A stretch of 64,000 nt of DNA, taken from positions 32,263,258 through 32,327,257 of the forward strand of contig CM052354.1 of NCBI GenBank assembly GCA_028551475.1, in the 5' to 3' direction. Below are positions 12,487 to 24,029 of this stretch, one piece after another. The translations under genes were made by a program, and so were the position numbers. Position 1 is the stretch's first letter. The number at the start of each line of letters is the position of its first letter. The notes under the pieces are model-generated. The model was not told the DNA's origin, made no database searches, and saw nothing but the letters and a program-made list of their open reading frames with translations. Source of the stretch: Casuarina equisetifolia (taxonomy: Eukaryota > Streptophyta > Magnoliopsida > Fagales > Casuarinaceae).

Positions 12487-12938
12487 TCATTGGCCCACTG
12501 CAAAACTCTTTATAAACCAATCATCCTTCTTTGTGATCCCAAGAATAAGTCCAACTATGGATCCACATCCATATCCCATCACTACTACTTTCCAAATGAA
12601 TTCAAACAAAAACCTCCAATTTTGATTATCTCCAAAGGTTGAAGGTAGTGAGTCAGGGTACTCAAAATTCTCACATTTCTTTGACAAAGGGCTTCCACAT
12701 AATCCATGATTATCACTAAATGAAGTGTTATCAAATGTGTTAAATTGTTTCCCAAATGCTATAGGCCTTGTGAGATGATTATGGGAAATCCTAAAGTATG
12801 TAAGAAAATTGAGTTGCACTAGTTGTAAAGGGATCACACCATATAACTTGTTATGAGAAAGATCTAGCAGTTTCAGCTCTGTTAAAATTTTCAAGAAAGA
12901 TGGTATATGACCTATAAGAAAGTTGTAAGAAAGTTGTT
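12487..12938 (-). pseudogene. RLP-2f: C-terminal fragment of an LRR receptor-like protein
   Basis: The frame covers the last LRRs ([26 protein letters not shown]), the C-terminal cap (HGLCGSPLSKKCENFEYP), an acidic/aromatic juxtamembrane part, a membrane helix (VVVMGYGCGSIVGLILGI) and a short cytoplasmic tail (TKKDDWFIKSFAVGQ) ending at a TGA at 12487. RLPs have no kinase domain, and none is seen. Upstream, RLP similarity ends abruptly at about 12938-12945 with a TAA; the next sequence is the repeat block that starts near 12960. About 80% of the gene is missing, so this is a truncated pseudogene left by a rearrangement. Confidence 0.85.
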
Positions 12939-12959
12939 ATAGAGCTGTGAATTTTTCTG

Positions 12960-13500
12960 CTAATTTTGTCGAGAGAGCCTCATCACCTTGGCATGAGGAA
13001 AGCAACTAAGTACAAGCATGATATTGCTCGTCTTACATAAGGTATGCAATGTAAAACTTCACAATGGATTTATCAAAAAAATAAAAAATAAAAACTTTTG
13101 CCTTTCACAGGAGCTCATTCGATACTGAAGGCCTGGTAAGGCAACTGAGTTTTGTGCCTCCACAATGATTTATAGAGGATGGCCATACAAGGCCCAATTT
13201 CTAACAGTTATAAGCAGCAGTCCCTAGAAGAAGCAGTTAGCCCTCAACAACTGATATCTCTGCTGCTTCCCGTAACTTTTTATCTTTTGTAAGCTTTCGA
13301 GAAGGCTTGCCCCCAAACCATTTACACTTTCCTTAACTACGACTATGTGCTGAAGAATCAGTAACAGATAAATGGTAGTACTAAGTAGAAGTTGAAATTT
13401 GCACCAGCAGTGTAACCTCCAGGGATTTGTCCTTCCTAAATTTACCATGTAGATAAAACTATAATTCCACAAGTTCATGACACAGCCCATCCTCCATAGC
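12960..13500. repeat. Shared block, copy 2 (rearranged)
   Basis: Aligns with 10570-10940 and 33880-34200, with the landmarks TAAAAC..GGATTTAT, GAGGATGGCC and CAAGGCCCAATTTCTAACAG. It is joined directly to the RLP-2f breakpoint. No coding sequence is supported; the minus frame 13224-13490 is not conserved. Confidence 0.5.
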
Positions 13501-13534
13501 CCAAACCCAAGCCCAAATACTCATTAGTGATATT

Positions 13535-14163
13535 GTGGCCCAACCTATACAAGCCCAAGTCTAATCCAAAGAAGCTTGAGAAGGTTGACCAAGTGGTTGA
13601 GAAGTAAGTGGTTGGTAGTTGGCAGATGAGAATAAGTGGTTGGTAGTTGGCAGATGAGAGTAAGTAGTTAGCAATTAAGAGTTTGTAGTTGGAAGATAAT
13701 AATTGGGGAGATAGTAGTTGGCTATATTTATGATTATGGGTGTCTTAGTTTCCTATAAATAGCTAGTACCATTGTGTAGTAGAGGCATTGAGTTGTGAGA
13801 TTTGAGTATAAGCTTTAAACTTTCCTTTTAAGTTCTATATCTCTTTGCTTGTGGCAACAGTGGTGAACTTCATTTGCTCTGTATCTCTTTGGAATTACTT
13901 CCAATAGAGTGGTAAGTGTTTGTCCTTGAATTCTAAGGTGGTGAGTTATCTGTATCCTTAGTTTTCAAAGATAATTGTTATTTCTATCCTTGTATTCTAA
14001 AGTGGTGAATTATTTGTATCTTTAGCTTACAAAGATAATTGTTATTTGTATCATTGAATTCTAAGGTAGTGATTATTTGTATCCTTAGTTTTCAAAGATA
14101 ATTTTATCCTTTTATTTTCCTCCTCTCCGTCCAGTATTAGTTCATCAAGATTAGTGTCTAACA
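13535..14163 (+). mobile_element. Possible solo LTR with internal minisatellites
   Basis: The stretch opens near TGTGGCCC and closes at CTAACA. It has a TATA box (CCTATAAATAGC, 13752-13763) and a following transcribed-looking leader, as in LTRs. It holds two small tandem arrays: a unit of about 30 bases with GTGGTTGGTAGTTGGCAGAT (13606-13680), and a unit of about 60 bases with ATTCTAAGGTGGTGA and TTTTCAAAGATAATT, three copies (13925-14105). I found no matching second LTR and no clear target-site duplication. Confidence 0.35.
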
Positions 14164-15600
14164 ATGAAAATGAATTAAAAATTAAATTATGATACCATAT
14201 TTAAAAACAATTAAATGTGAGAGATGAATTATCCAAGAATATATTCTTGTATCATGTTGAAAATTTGAATAAAATGGTAAAGAGTGTAAAGAAGGATGTT
14301 ATAGTATTGCATTGATACAATAAATTACATCTTTGATTTTTTGTAATATAAAAATAAAACCCAAAAGTAAAAATCTTATGAAAAAATTAAAATAAATATT
14401 TTCATGCTATGGCATATATGAATTTAACAAAATACTGAAAATCTTATAATTTTTAACATATTTATCTTTTTAGTCTATGTCTACTGGAATAGGCATTCCA
14501 TATTCTTCTTCAATTAAAGGAAAATCAAGAGTAATATTTGGTTGAATGATTGTATAAGGATAGATTTGGCTTTGAACAAATTCAACAAAATTACTTCTGC
14601 TTAATCATCCTTTATGAACAATCTAGCTTGTATGGATATTCAACTCAACAACCAACTGGAAAGCAAACTAGCAGCTCCATTATGGCCCAGAGAGAAAGCC
14701 AGTTATGACGTTCCGGTTATGGTTCCAACCCGCATCCCTTGTCTCTTTCTCCTAGACTTTGATCCGGGAATGCTTGCAGCTCCGGCACTACTGCCTCTGT
14801 TTCTTCTGTGGGAAATAAACTTCATCTCTTTCCCCATGACGGAGATGTACCATGGACAGATCGCTATGACGCGTAATTGTGATTATCATCACGCAAAAGG
14901 GCCCCGGGGGGTCACAATCGATAGCTACTTCATCTATAACCTTAGTGTCACATCATGTGGATTGCTAATTTCTCTGTTTTCTTGATAACCAGTGTTAAAG
15001 TTACTGCTGAATGACAATTACAAAGAAAAGAGAGAAATAAGTGAGAATGTTTAGAAAGCTTAATTTTATATTGTATTATTTTTAAAAGTAATGAATCATT
15101 TTATAACGAGAATTTCTTGAAATGATTAGCTAAAACGAGAATGATAACATATTATTTTTAACATGTTTCCTAATCTTAAAGATGAAAAAACACTCTTTAA
15201 ATGGATATTTATCAAAAAGTGAATAGACAATATACTTGAATCCAAATATTTATATTATATTAACAAATTTATTCTTAGCAAAAGGAAACTCAAATGTAAA
15301 CATTTCTTTTATGATAAAAACATTTTTTGAATAAAAATTTTATATTATAAAACATCTATATTATGTAAATTGTCTTTTTTGGGCATTAATGATGAACAAT
15401 TGTAAGGAATTGTAGTTGCCAACCTCGTGATATAACGTAGGTAGAATCCAAAATCATGCAACAATGTGAATTGAAGTTGAAACCGCTTCATTAACCTCAT
15501 TAGGGTGGCTTTTGAAAGAAATATGATATGCGTTTTCTTTTTTTAGGGGACATTCATTATCACAATGTAAAAATTTAGACATGACATACAACAATCACAA
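14164..15600. other. AT-rich intergenic stretch with one block shared with 37270-37570
   Basis: I see no gene. The block 14590-14960 recurs at 37280-37570 but the plus-strand frame (14614-14985, 123 codons) is broken there, so it is not supported as coding. Confidence 0.5.
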
Positions 15601-17200
15601 ACAATATAAAATATTTTATTTAATGAAAGATAAATTATTTCTATATCTATAAAGAAACTAAATTTTTGTTATGCAAATTCTTATTATTTGAGGAACTACT
15701 AAAAAGTTTCTTTCCTTTTGTATTTTTTTCCTTTAATTATTATGATGCCTCATCAAATTCTACAATGCACAAAGTTATCCATTTCTTATATTTATAGAAT
15801 ACATAGAATAATTTTTTAAATTTAATTATTGACGTACAATATTAATATTTTAATATAATATCTTTTTTATATTTTGCTTTTATATGATTTAAGAGCAAAA
15901 GAATGATTTTGTCTATAAGGGCACCTTCCAAGTTGCCTATACATATAAACCTTGAAAAGTCCCATATACTATGTCAATAGATGAATTGTTATAAAGACCA
16001 AAGAAAAAGAGCCCCCACAAAGGAAAATTTCTTTGATGACTCTTTTGGGTATCAAATCTCCAAATAGTGATGTTGTCTTTTATGATTGATTTATTTAGAG
16101 CATGTAATATCCCTAGTGTTCTAAATATTTAATATGTCTATGTGATATGCAATTCATGCAAATTGTTCTACTGGTTGTACAAACAATGTGAGAAATTCAA
16201 TCAATGTTCATGCAACAACTACTCTAACCATTAGGAATAGGAATATATAGTACATTTTTTGGATGATTTTCAAGCACGCCAAGGCTCATCAATCTAGTAT
16301 TTACTTTGTAAATTCAAACAAAGCCATATCTGTGAGCACGACAAATTCCTAAACGTAAAAGAAAGTAGGAAATCACTTACCAGCAGCTGGTAAATAAGCA
16401 GATCATCCATGACCGAGAAGCACTTGGTCTCAAAGATTTACCCCAGCACGAGCATCGGCTTGTACCACTGTCTGGATTTGGCTAACCATTGGGAATAGGA
16501 ATGATCCACACCTAATCCAATTGCGATTTTAGAATCATAAGGACAATAGTATTGATTTCCAGTCTGCACCTGATGTCCCTGCAAGAAGAAGCAACAGTTG
16601 AGTCAGGACCTTCTACAAAGTATACAAAATCTACCTTAGATTTCAATTATTTTACAAATTCTGGGTTCTAAGTGTAGGTTCTGCCCATCTCAAGAGACAA
16701 ATCGAAAGGTAAGAAAATTCTGTGGTCAGGCAAGAAGAAAACATAAGACAATCAATATGAATAAAAAAACAACGCATTATTTGCCCCACCGTCAAATTCA
16801 TGCGTAGGATGCTCTGTTTGTTTCGGCCCTTTAGACTACTTACTGGAAGCAGTGAAACTTAATGACCTTCTCAACATTTATTGTTCTATTCAACTTTTAA
16901 GTTATGTTTCCTCAATGTTGAAGTCAAATAGAATCATAATGTATCACGTTGATGTTAAGAAAAGACTGAATGAGAGAATTAAGTGTCAACACAGCCTTTT
17001 CTACGATTTCGTCATTATGCGATCAAGATATATTGGCTCAAGGTTCTCCCAAGAACACATAACTCAAGCTCGAAATAATTTGCAGTCGAAAGATGTTGAT
17101 GAAAATGACTTGGATAGGATTACATGCAGAAATTGGAGAGAAACAGAACTAAGAAAGGGGTCTTGAAAAGACAGTTTTGACAGTATGGCATGTTGTGTCG
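15601..17200. repeat. Second duplicated block, copy 1 of 3
   Basis: Aligns in order with about 38150-39560 and 46380-48090: the AAAGATAAATTAT block, the AATGATTTTGTC-AAGGG block, GGCTCATCAAT, TCTGTGAGC-ACAAATTC and the DUF1218-like second exon. The plus-strand frames at 16852-17406 are not conserved in the other copies. Confidence 0.65.
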
Positions 17201-17852
17201 AATATTTCTTATCTAACCATTTACTTCCGGATGGCCAACACAAAGGAGGCGAAGTTCAGTGCCAAAGCCAGCCTAACCCTCTCAGTACCGAACTGAAGAC
17301 ATGCTTGTGTAGAGACGCAATGGCACGGACGGACATCAAATCAATCTTTTCTGTTCGTTTGTCCTGTTCCAGAAATAACGGAGTTACTGTAATCCTGTAC
17401 TGGTAGAAGGTACTTTATCACAGAAAGACCTGGCTTTTAAGTCCTATGGCCCAAGCTTCAGGACATATATCATAATCGGGAACCCTGATTCAGTGACTGA
17501 GTTGTTTTCTTGGAGTGTTTTTGTTCTAGTTTTCGAAACCGGTGCACCTCATTTCAGCAGAGAAACTGAACAAACTCAAACCAAGACGAGACTTTTAACC
17601 AAAGTCTACAACCAACATGTTAAAGAAGAAACAGTTTCAAATTAGAAAACGAACAAATTGATGAGCAAGATAAACTCACTTTGGTCCTTCTCTGCTCAGC
17701 AGCAACAGCAAGAGCAGGAGCTATCAGAATGGAGTTAAACACCTCGACCACCAACAGCTTTGTAAGCCATGCCTGGCTTAGCAGCAACAGCAAGAGCAGA
17801 TGCTGTCAGAATGGAGACAAACACCTCAACCAGCAACAGCTTTCTAAGCCAT
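16438..17852 (-). pseudogene. DUF1218-like membrane protein remnant C (exon 1 tandemly duplicated)
   Basis: Exon 1 (17680-17852) starts with ATGGCTTA and ends in AAA followed by GTGAGTTT. It contains the usual first-exon sequence twice, with the two ATGs 82 bases apart (17852 and 17770). Both halves carry the same one-base insertion after the second codon, so the frame leaves MASKL at once. Exon 2 (16438-16578) follows an acceptor, TTCTTGCAG, and is open in phase 0 for 46 codons, including QYYCPYDSKIAIGLGV, which fits the family's NYCVYDSDIATGYGV motif well. It then loses the membrane helices and ends at a TAA. It is the copy with the best-preserved cysteine motif but cannot give a normal protein. 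Confidence 0.55.
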
Positions 17853-17862
17853 GCCTGACAAC

Positions 17863-17893
17863 GCCGATCTCTCTCTCTCTCTCTCTCTCTCTC
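17863..17893. repeat. (TC)n microsatellite in the leader of copy C
   Basis: An uninterrupted run of about 15 TC units. Shorter GA/TC tracts sit at the same place, just before the ATG, in the copies near 2.85, 23.85 and 53.24 kb, so the tract is ancestral and has expanded here. Confidence 0.85.
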
Positions 17894-17959
17894 TATGAAA
17901 AAAGAGAGCCAGAAGTAATACAACGGTTGTATGACATGATAATTAAAATAAAATAAAAT

Positions 17960-18855
17960 AAGTAAAAGTAAAAGAATTCACGTTTTTGCTTCAAGCGCGG
18001 GATGAGGAACATTGAGTATATCTCTAATTTCATCCCTCTTACATAGAGGAGGGGAGGATGTAGTCAGAAAATATATCTCATTTGTATAAAGTTAGTAATC
18101 TTTGGAACTATAACAGAAATTAATACCTTGACTTTCCTTAGTGAAGAATTTGAGACATATAATTAGATTTTCACTCCCACCATCTCTATTGTATAAAATC
18201 TTCTGCTAGAGTTAGTGTCTTAAGTTCAAGTTCTGTTCTAGACATGGGGTTTAAGGTTTTTTATAATGTCTTTTAAATTCTTTGTAAAACATAGTAATTT
18301 TTTAATGGATCATATAAAATTAGTGCATATGATTTTATTATTGGCAAAATCAATTATTGTGACTCAATTTTATATTGAAAAAAAATGTGTTGAACTTGCT
18401 TTTGTACAAAAATAAACATTTAATTTGTAATCTAACAACTACCAAAGAGATTAGTGTTGATAATAGATTAACTTTGAGTTCTATAAAAATTTGATTTTGT
18501 ATTTGTTTTGTTTTCACACTACACTGCAATGAACTTGAATTTAGCAATTCCAAGCATGGTACAAGTTTGAAAATAAATAGTCAATAATTATGTCATAATG
18601 AAGAGAATCCCATTTAAAATTTAATTACTCAATCATTATAAGCATGAATAAGCTATAGAGTATTTTTCTCAAATTAAATAAACAAATATTTCTTCAATTG
18701 TTTTTTTTTTCAGTAGAACACTTCCTTAGTTTTTTCTTCCATAGTATTTAGTGAGGAATAAAAATAATTTCTAACTAAGAATTTACCAAGTACTATCTCA
18801 AACCAAAGCCAAGATAAAAAAAAAAAGAAAAAAAAAAGAGTATCATATAAAATTA
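17960..18855. other. AT-rich 3' flank of RLP-3
   Basis: No gene is seen. Part of it (18280-18700) aligns with the 3' flank of RLP-4 (41150-41720), for example the CTCAATTTTATATTGAAAA and TGGCAAAATCAATTATTG-like stretches, so the flank was duplicated along with the receptors. Confidence 0.55.
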
Positions 18856-18863
18856 TTACCTCG
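18856..18863 (-). promoter_or_regulatory. Conserved splice-donor-like site after the original RLP-3 stop
   Basis: GCGAG followed by GTAAT about 47 bases after the TGA at 18908, in the same place as in the other RLP copies. Confidence 0.4.
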
Positions 18864-18907
18864 CAAGTGTCATACTGATTATAATTGCCTTTTGCATTAC
18901 TTCTAAT

Positions 18908-21900
18908 TCATGCCTCTTGTTGCTTGTTGCCTAGTACAAAAGTTGTAAACCAATCATGCTTCTTTGTGATGCCAACAACAAGTCCAACTACAAATCTGCA
19001 TCCATATCCCATCACAACTACTTTCCAACTAAATTCAAATAGAGACTTCCAAATTTGGTTGTGTATAATGGTTGAAGGTTGGGGATGTGAGTGTTCAAAA
19101 TTTTCACATTTCTTTGATAAAGGGCTTCCACATAAACTAGGATTATCATTGAATGAAGTGTTTGGAAATGTATCAAATTGTTTTCCAAAAGGTATAAGCC
19201 CTATGAGATGATTATGGGAAACATTAAAGAATTCAAGGAAGGTAAGTTACACAAGTTCAAAAGGAATTGCACTAGATAACTTGTTTTGAGCAAGATCTAA
19301 CGATTCTAGCTCTATTAAGTTACCCAAGGAAGATGATATATGACCTATAAGAAAGTTATTTGAGAGGTTAAGCAATTTTAATCCTTTAAGATGACCTATA
19401 GCTTCTGGAATTTCACCTTCAAATTTGTTATTTGAGAGATCAATAGCAATAAAGAAATCTAGGATTTTTTTATATGCCATTTCATTGCCTTTGTTGGTAA
19501 ATGTCATTGAGAAGCTATACTCAAAATATTGGACAACATCCATGTACATTAAGCTTTTTTCATCAAGAATTTGCATGGCTTTCCAAGTTTTGAAGTATTG
19601 ATAAGGTAGCTGGCCTGTAATATTATTATTAGAAAGATCCACAATGTGTAAACTTTGGAAATCAAATGGGATATTAGAATTTCCTATTGTCCCATAAAGT
19701 CTATTAGATCGCAAAATGAGAATCTTCAATTCAATTAAACCACCTAACCAAAAAGGGAAACTATCATTGACTTGATTGTCTCCCAAGTTAAGAACTTCAA
19801 GCTTGGTACAATTGGCCAATGACCTTGGTATAGGGCCCCATAATTGATTTTGGCTAAGATCAATCATCCTTAATTGGTTTCCTTTAAGAAATAATTGAGG
19901 AATGGTTCCATGAAAATTATTCTTATGTAAATTTAGAACTAATAGATAGCCACCTAAGTTGCTTAAACATTGAGGAAGTGAGCCATTTAAGCTATTGTTT
20001 GACAAATCAAGAATAAAGAGTAAACTTAGATTGCAAACCAAATTTGGGATTTCTCCAGTTAATTTATTATTTGGGGCTGAATACCAAACGATTAAAGGTG
20101 GTGGGATTGGAAGTCGCCCTTGAAGCTTATTAGAATCAAGACCTAGATATATTAATGAAGAGGAAAAAACTGGAAGTTCATCAAAGCCTGTTAGAAAGTC
20201 GAAACTTAGATCCAAAAGCTCTTTAGTATTTGTAATTGCATTTGACATCCATTTTGGAACTTGGACATGAATTTCATTATTGGAAAGATCCAAAGACCCC
20301 AATTGATCTTGGTTCCTTAGAAAATGTGGGAACTCATGTAGGTGACAATCACTCAAAGTTAAGTCCTTTAATTTAGGAAAAGTCGCATTGCTACTAGGCT
20401 TTATAAGTAATGAAATATTGTTGCCAAATAAATAAAGGCTACGAAGGTTTTTGAGTTTTAGGAATAAATCAAATTCCAATATGCCACTTAAGTTGTTTGA
20501 GGAAAGCTCAAGATATTCAAGACTAACAATCTTTGATAGAAGCTCTGGAATTGAACCATGAAAATTATTTCCTTTAAGTTCTAGCCTAGTTAGTTGGGTA
20601 GGGTTACCAAGTGACGACAAAAATGAAATATTGGTGTTGTATAAATAGAGTGAATGAAGGTTTTTCAATTTTAATAACAAGTTAAATTCCACTGTGCCAC
20701 TCAAGTGATTTAAGTCAATCAAAAGATATTCAAGACTAACAAGCTTAGATATAAGCTTTGGAATTGAACCATGCAAATTGTTTCTTCTGAGTTCTAAGTT
20801 AGTTAGCTGGGAAAGGTTACCAATTGAAGATGGTAATGAAATATTAGTGTTGTATAAATAGAGTGTATGAAGGTTTTTCAATTTTAGTAACAAGTCAAAT
20901 TCCATCGTGCCACTCAAGTTATTTGAGTTAAGCAAAAGATATTCAAGACTAACAAGCTTAGATATAAGCTTTGGAATTGAACCATGCAAATTGTTTCTTA
21001 TGAGTTCTAAGTTAGTTAGTTGGGTAAGGTTACCAAGTGAAGACAATATTGGTCCAAAAATGTTGCATCTCGTACACATGAAAGAGAATAAGGACTTAAG
21101 GTTACCAATTGAATGCAATAGGTTACGAGGAAAAGGCATGTTATAGATTTTCAAAATTTCAAGGGGGCTACTTTTATTAAATTCCACTAAACTTAAAGTA
21201 TTATTCTCATTAAAGCCCACTTCAAGCTCCCTAAGATTAGGTAAATGGAAAATGCTAGTAGGAAACTCACCATAGAATCTATTTTCTGATATCCGTAGTG
21301 AAACTAGTTGAACAAGGTTTCCAAAAGACAATGGTATTGGTCCAAAAAAGTTACATCCTAGAACACCAACATGTTGTAAAGACTTGAGGTTTCTAATTGA
21401 GATCGGTAGCTTACCAGAGAAACTCGTATAAGAAAGCTCTAATGATTGAAGGGGGTTGCTTTGGTTAAATTCTAGTATACTCCCATTAAGATTGTCATTG
21501 AATTTCAAATCAATAGATTGAAGATTGGGCAGATAGAAAATTTCAATGGGAAACTCTCCATTCAAGCTACAATCCATTAGGAATAAAGATGTCATAGAAG
21601 ATAACTTTGTTAAAGTTTTGGGTACTTTGGAAAACATGTAAGCAAAACTAAGATTTAATTCCTTCAAGTTTGTTAAGTTTTGAACCATATTTTTTAGGCT
21701 AGATTCTGGAATTTCCAAATTATTGTATGAGAGATCCAAGGAAACTAATTTAGAGAGTTCCAAAATTTCTAAAGGGATTTGACCAAAAAATCCAGAGGAA
21801 GATAGATTAAGGCTTGTTAGCCTTGAAAGATGTGTAAAACCAGTTGGGATTTCAGAATATGTAAAGTCATTGTCAGCAAGGTTAAGCTTTTGGAGGTGAA

Positions 21901-22153
21901 TGAGTTGGAAAAGACTACTATTGGAATTTATGGTACCAAGAAGGCAACTACTACTAAGGTCAAGGCTCACCACATGACCTGTGTTCTCGTCACACTTAAT
22001 CCCACTCCATTTGTAACAATTGTTACTTTGAGACACCCAAAAAGAAACCTTTGAATAATTAGAGGAATAACCAAATTCACCACAATCACTAATAAGGTTT
22101 TCTTTGAATTGCAACAAGGCCAAGCTTTCGTTATCATGGCATGATAATTGCAT
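18908..22153 (-). pseudogene. RLP-3: LRR receptor-like protein with premature stop and no signal peptide
   Basis: From the ATG at 22153 the frame encodes the LRR N-terminal cap (LALLQF, CYKWSGIKCDENTGHV), a long extracellular LRR array, an island-type loop with KTWKAMQ and TFTNKGNEMAYKKIL, and the last LRRs, as in Cf-9/Ve1-type receptors. A TAA at 19247-19249 replaces the CAA (Gln) that RLP-2f, RLP-4 and RLP-5 have there. Behind it the frame continues unbroken for 112 codons: the final LRR, the cap (SLCGSPLSKKCENFEHS), a membrane helix (VVVMGYGC, FVVGLVVGI) and TKKHDWF, to a TGA at 18908. As read, the product would be a soluble ectodomain of about 968 residues. Upstream of the ATG the hydrophobic IIYWLALFSF stretch is in frame but has no ATG before it, only a TTG at 22207. 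It also carries a triplicated 71-residue LRR block. Confidence 0.85.
20403..21045 (-). repeat. Three tandem 213-bp LRR-coding units inside RLP-3
   Basis: The string AGATATTCAAGACTAACAA recurs with a constant spacing of 213 bases (20511, 20724, 20937). Each unit encodes 71 residues, about three LRRs, with LEYLL, LSGT and LYLYNTNIS as markers. The two upstream units differ by only a few bases; the third is more diverged. RLP-4 and RLP-5 have only one such unit. Confidence 0.85.
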
Positions 22154-23460
22154 AAAGGAAAAGAGTGCCAACCAATATATGATAACATAATGAGTATAAA
22201 TGTGCAAAGAAGAATAAGGAAAGCAAAAAAATCAATTATCTTTTTCTGAATGCGGTTTACACCTTTCCCATCTTAAGTTTAACATCACTAACTTCAAATA
22301 TTTTTTATTTTGCCTCACATGATTTCTCATGAGTTGTAGTCCAAGTCATCTCACCGAAAATTTGTAGTAATAGTAAATCACACCAAATCCTAGAGTTACC
22401 CATGTCATATTTAATGATTCTAAGACTTTGACACAAGTCGTTCTCTAAAAAACTATTCTCACACTTACTTTTATTTTTTACAAAAAGGGTCTCATTTTTC
22501 TAGCTTGGAAAATTTAAAATTGCAAATATAATTATTAAGATTTATATATATAATCATTAATAATTTAGTTTGTATAGTCCAAGATTTTCTCTTATCATAT
22601 GAGCTTTTGCCCCTTATTTCTCACTAATTCTATGTCTTGAGATTAAATCTAATTTGTAAAATTCTTCAATAGATTTTACTTTATACCTCTATTTCTATGA
22701 TTTTAAAAATATCATTTGCTTACCTTCCCTTTACTGGTATAGAAAACAAGGATGAAATAGTAGGAGGCACTAATAGTTTCTTTCGATCGACTCTTCACAT
22801 ATTCTTTTGTAGTTCATTGTCTTTGTCTAATTTAATATATTAATCAAAATTTTGTACTGAAAAGAAAATCTATTTGACATCCCTAACTCCACAAACTATA
22901 AAATATGAATCTACAACACGTTTTAGTACAAACCCATGCCCAAACTAAACCCCAAAATCAAACTCAAATTCCCACATCAAACTCAAAACCTAAAACAACC
23001 CCGTAATTCTATACCGCGCGACGTATCACTACTAACAAAACAAAAGGAAAAATAAACCCTATAAAAAACCACCAAGAAAGAGGACAGAAATAGAGAAAGA
23101 TATCGATTGCAAGGAAGAACTAGGAGAAGAGTGTGGAGCGTTAACAACATGAGAGCTGTCAGGAAGGGGACTAAGTCATTCTATACTTCGCCTACAAGAG
23201 ATTCGAAACCAGAGAAGGGAATGGTTGTCAAGAGCAAGACAATGGTTGGATTCTTCTAAAATGATAGATGCTTTTTCTGGTTCAGAGATTGATATTCTAA
23301 AGAAAGAAGTTCCGAAAAATGATTAGCAACTTTTGTAGCTTGGTTTCTACTAGTCTAAAACCTGATGTTCATTTCTGTAATAGCTTCCCAGATGTGGCTT
23401 TTCAATCTTTCTAAGTTCATGAAGTTCTTTGAAGTCAATGGCCAGCGAAGTTTCATTAAA
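22154..23460 (-). promoter_or_regulatory. Upstream region of RLP-3
   Basis: Aligns with 1090-2450. The place of the family's start codon reads GATAATTG (about 22231-22240), as in RLP-1, against GATTATGG in RLP-4. No gene is seen. Confidence 0.45.
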
Positions 23461-23469
23461 TTCTTTCAT

Positions 23470-23824
23470 TCTTGTTCTCTGTAATTTCTTTCGATAGAAG
23501 ATTTTATTTTTTGACGTTTGAATTCTTTGCCATGAAAATCCGCAACTTATATCTGTGTTAGTGTACATGTGATCAATTTTAAAACTTTTTGTCACTGCGA
23601 GTTTGCCAAGCTCTGACAAAAGGGTTTTGACGGTACAACAGATCCTAAGCAGAGAAACTGAATCAGCTCAAACAGACAACCATTCTATCCGAAGCCCCCA
23701 TAACATGTCAAATTGATGAGCAAGACAAACTCACCTTGGTCCTTCTTTGCTGAGGAGCAACAGCAGTAGCAAAAGCTATCAGATTGAAGACAAACACCAC
23801 GACCAGGAACAGCTTGGAAGGCAT
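23470..23824 (-). pseudogene. DUF1218-like membrane protein remnant B
   Basis: Exon 1 (23735-23824, 90 bases, phase 0) encodes MPSKLFLVVVFVFNLIAFAT, then AVAPQQRRTK, with the donor AAG followed by GTGAGT; the second codon is Pro instead of Ala. The second exon remnant opens at 23610 after GTCAGAG and reads KLAVTKSFKIDHMYTNTDIS then CGFS, as in copy A (the two are segmental duplicates). After that the frame drifts into non-family sequence until 23350. The leader (23825-24020) holds a TATA box (CTATAAATGC, 24012-24021). The loss of the cysteine and of three helices makes a working protein unlikely. Confidence 0.55.
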
Positions 23825-24029
23825 GCCTGCGTACGCCGATCTTCTCTCTCTCACTCTGTCCCCCGTTACTGTTCGCACAGAGTACCACAAAAAGATAAAG
23901 GAAGGTCTAAGGATAAGCTCACTAAGTCGAACAGAGAAGGGAAAAGGCAACAATCTTCCGCTGAATGTGGTTTAGTTCTTAAAAAAAACATACATTGAAG
24001 TGCATTTAAAAGCATTTATAGATTGAACC

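Noticed and set aside
14614..14985. Plus-strand frame of 123 codons
   Set aside because: The duplicated counterpart at 37280-37570 is interrupted and no motif is known; likely chance.
19247..22207. Using the TTG at 22207 as the start of RLP-3
   Set aside because: It would give a better leader, but TTG starts are not expected in plant nuclear genes.
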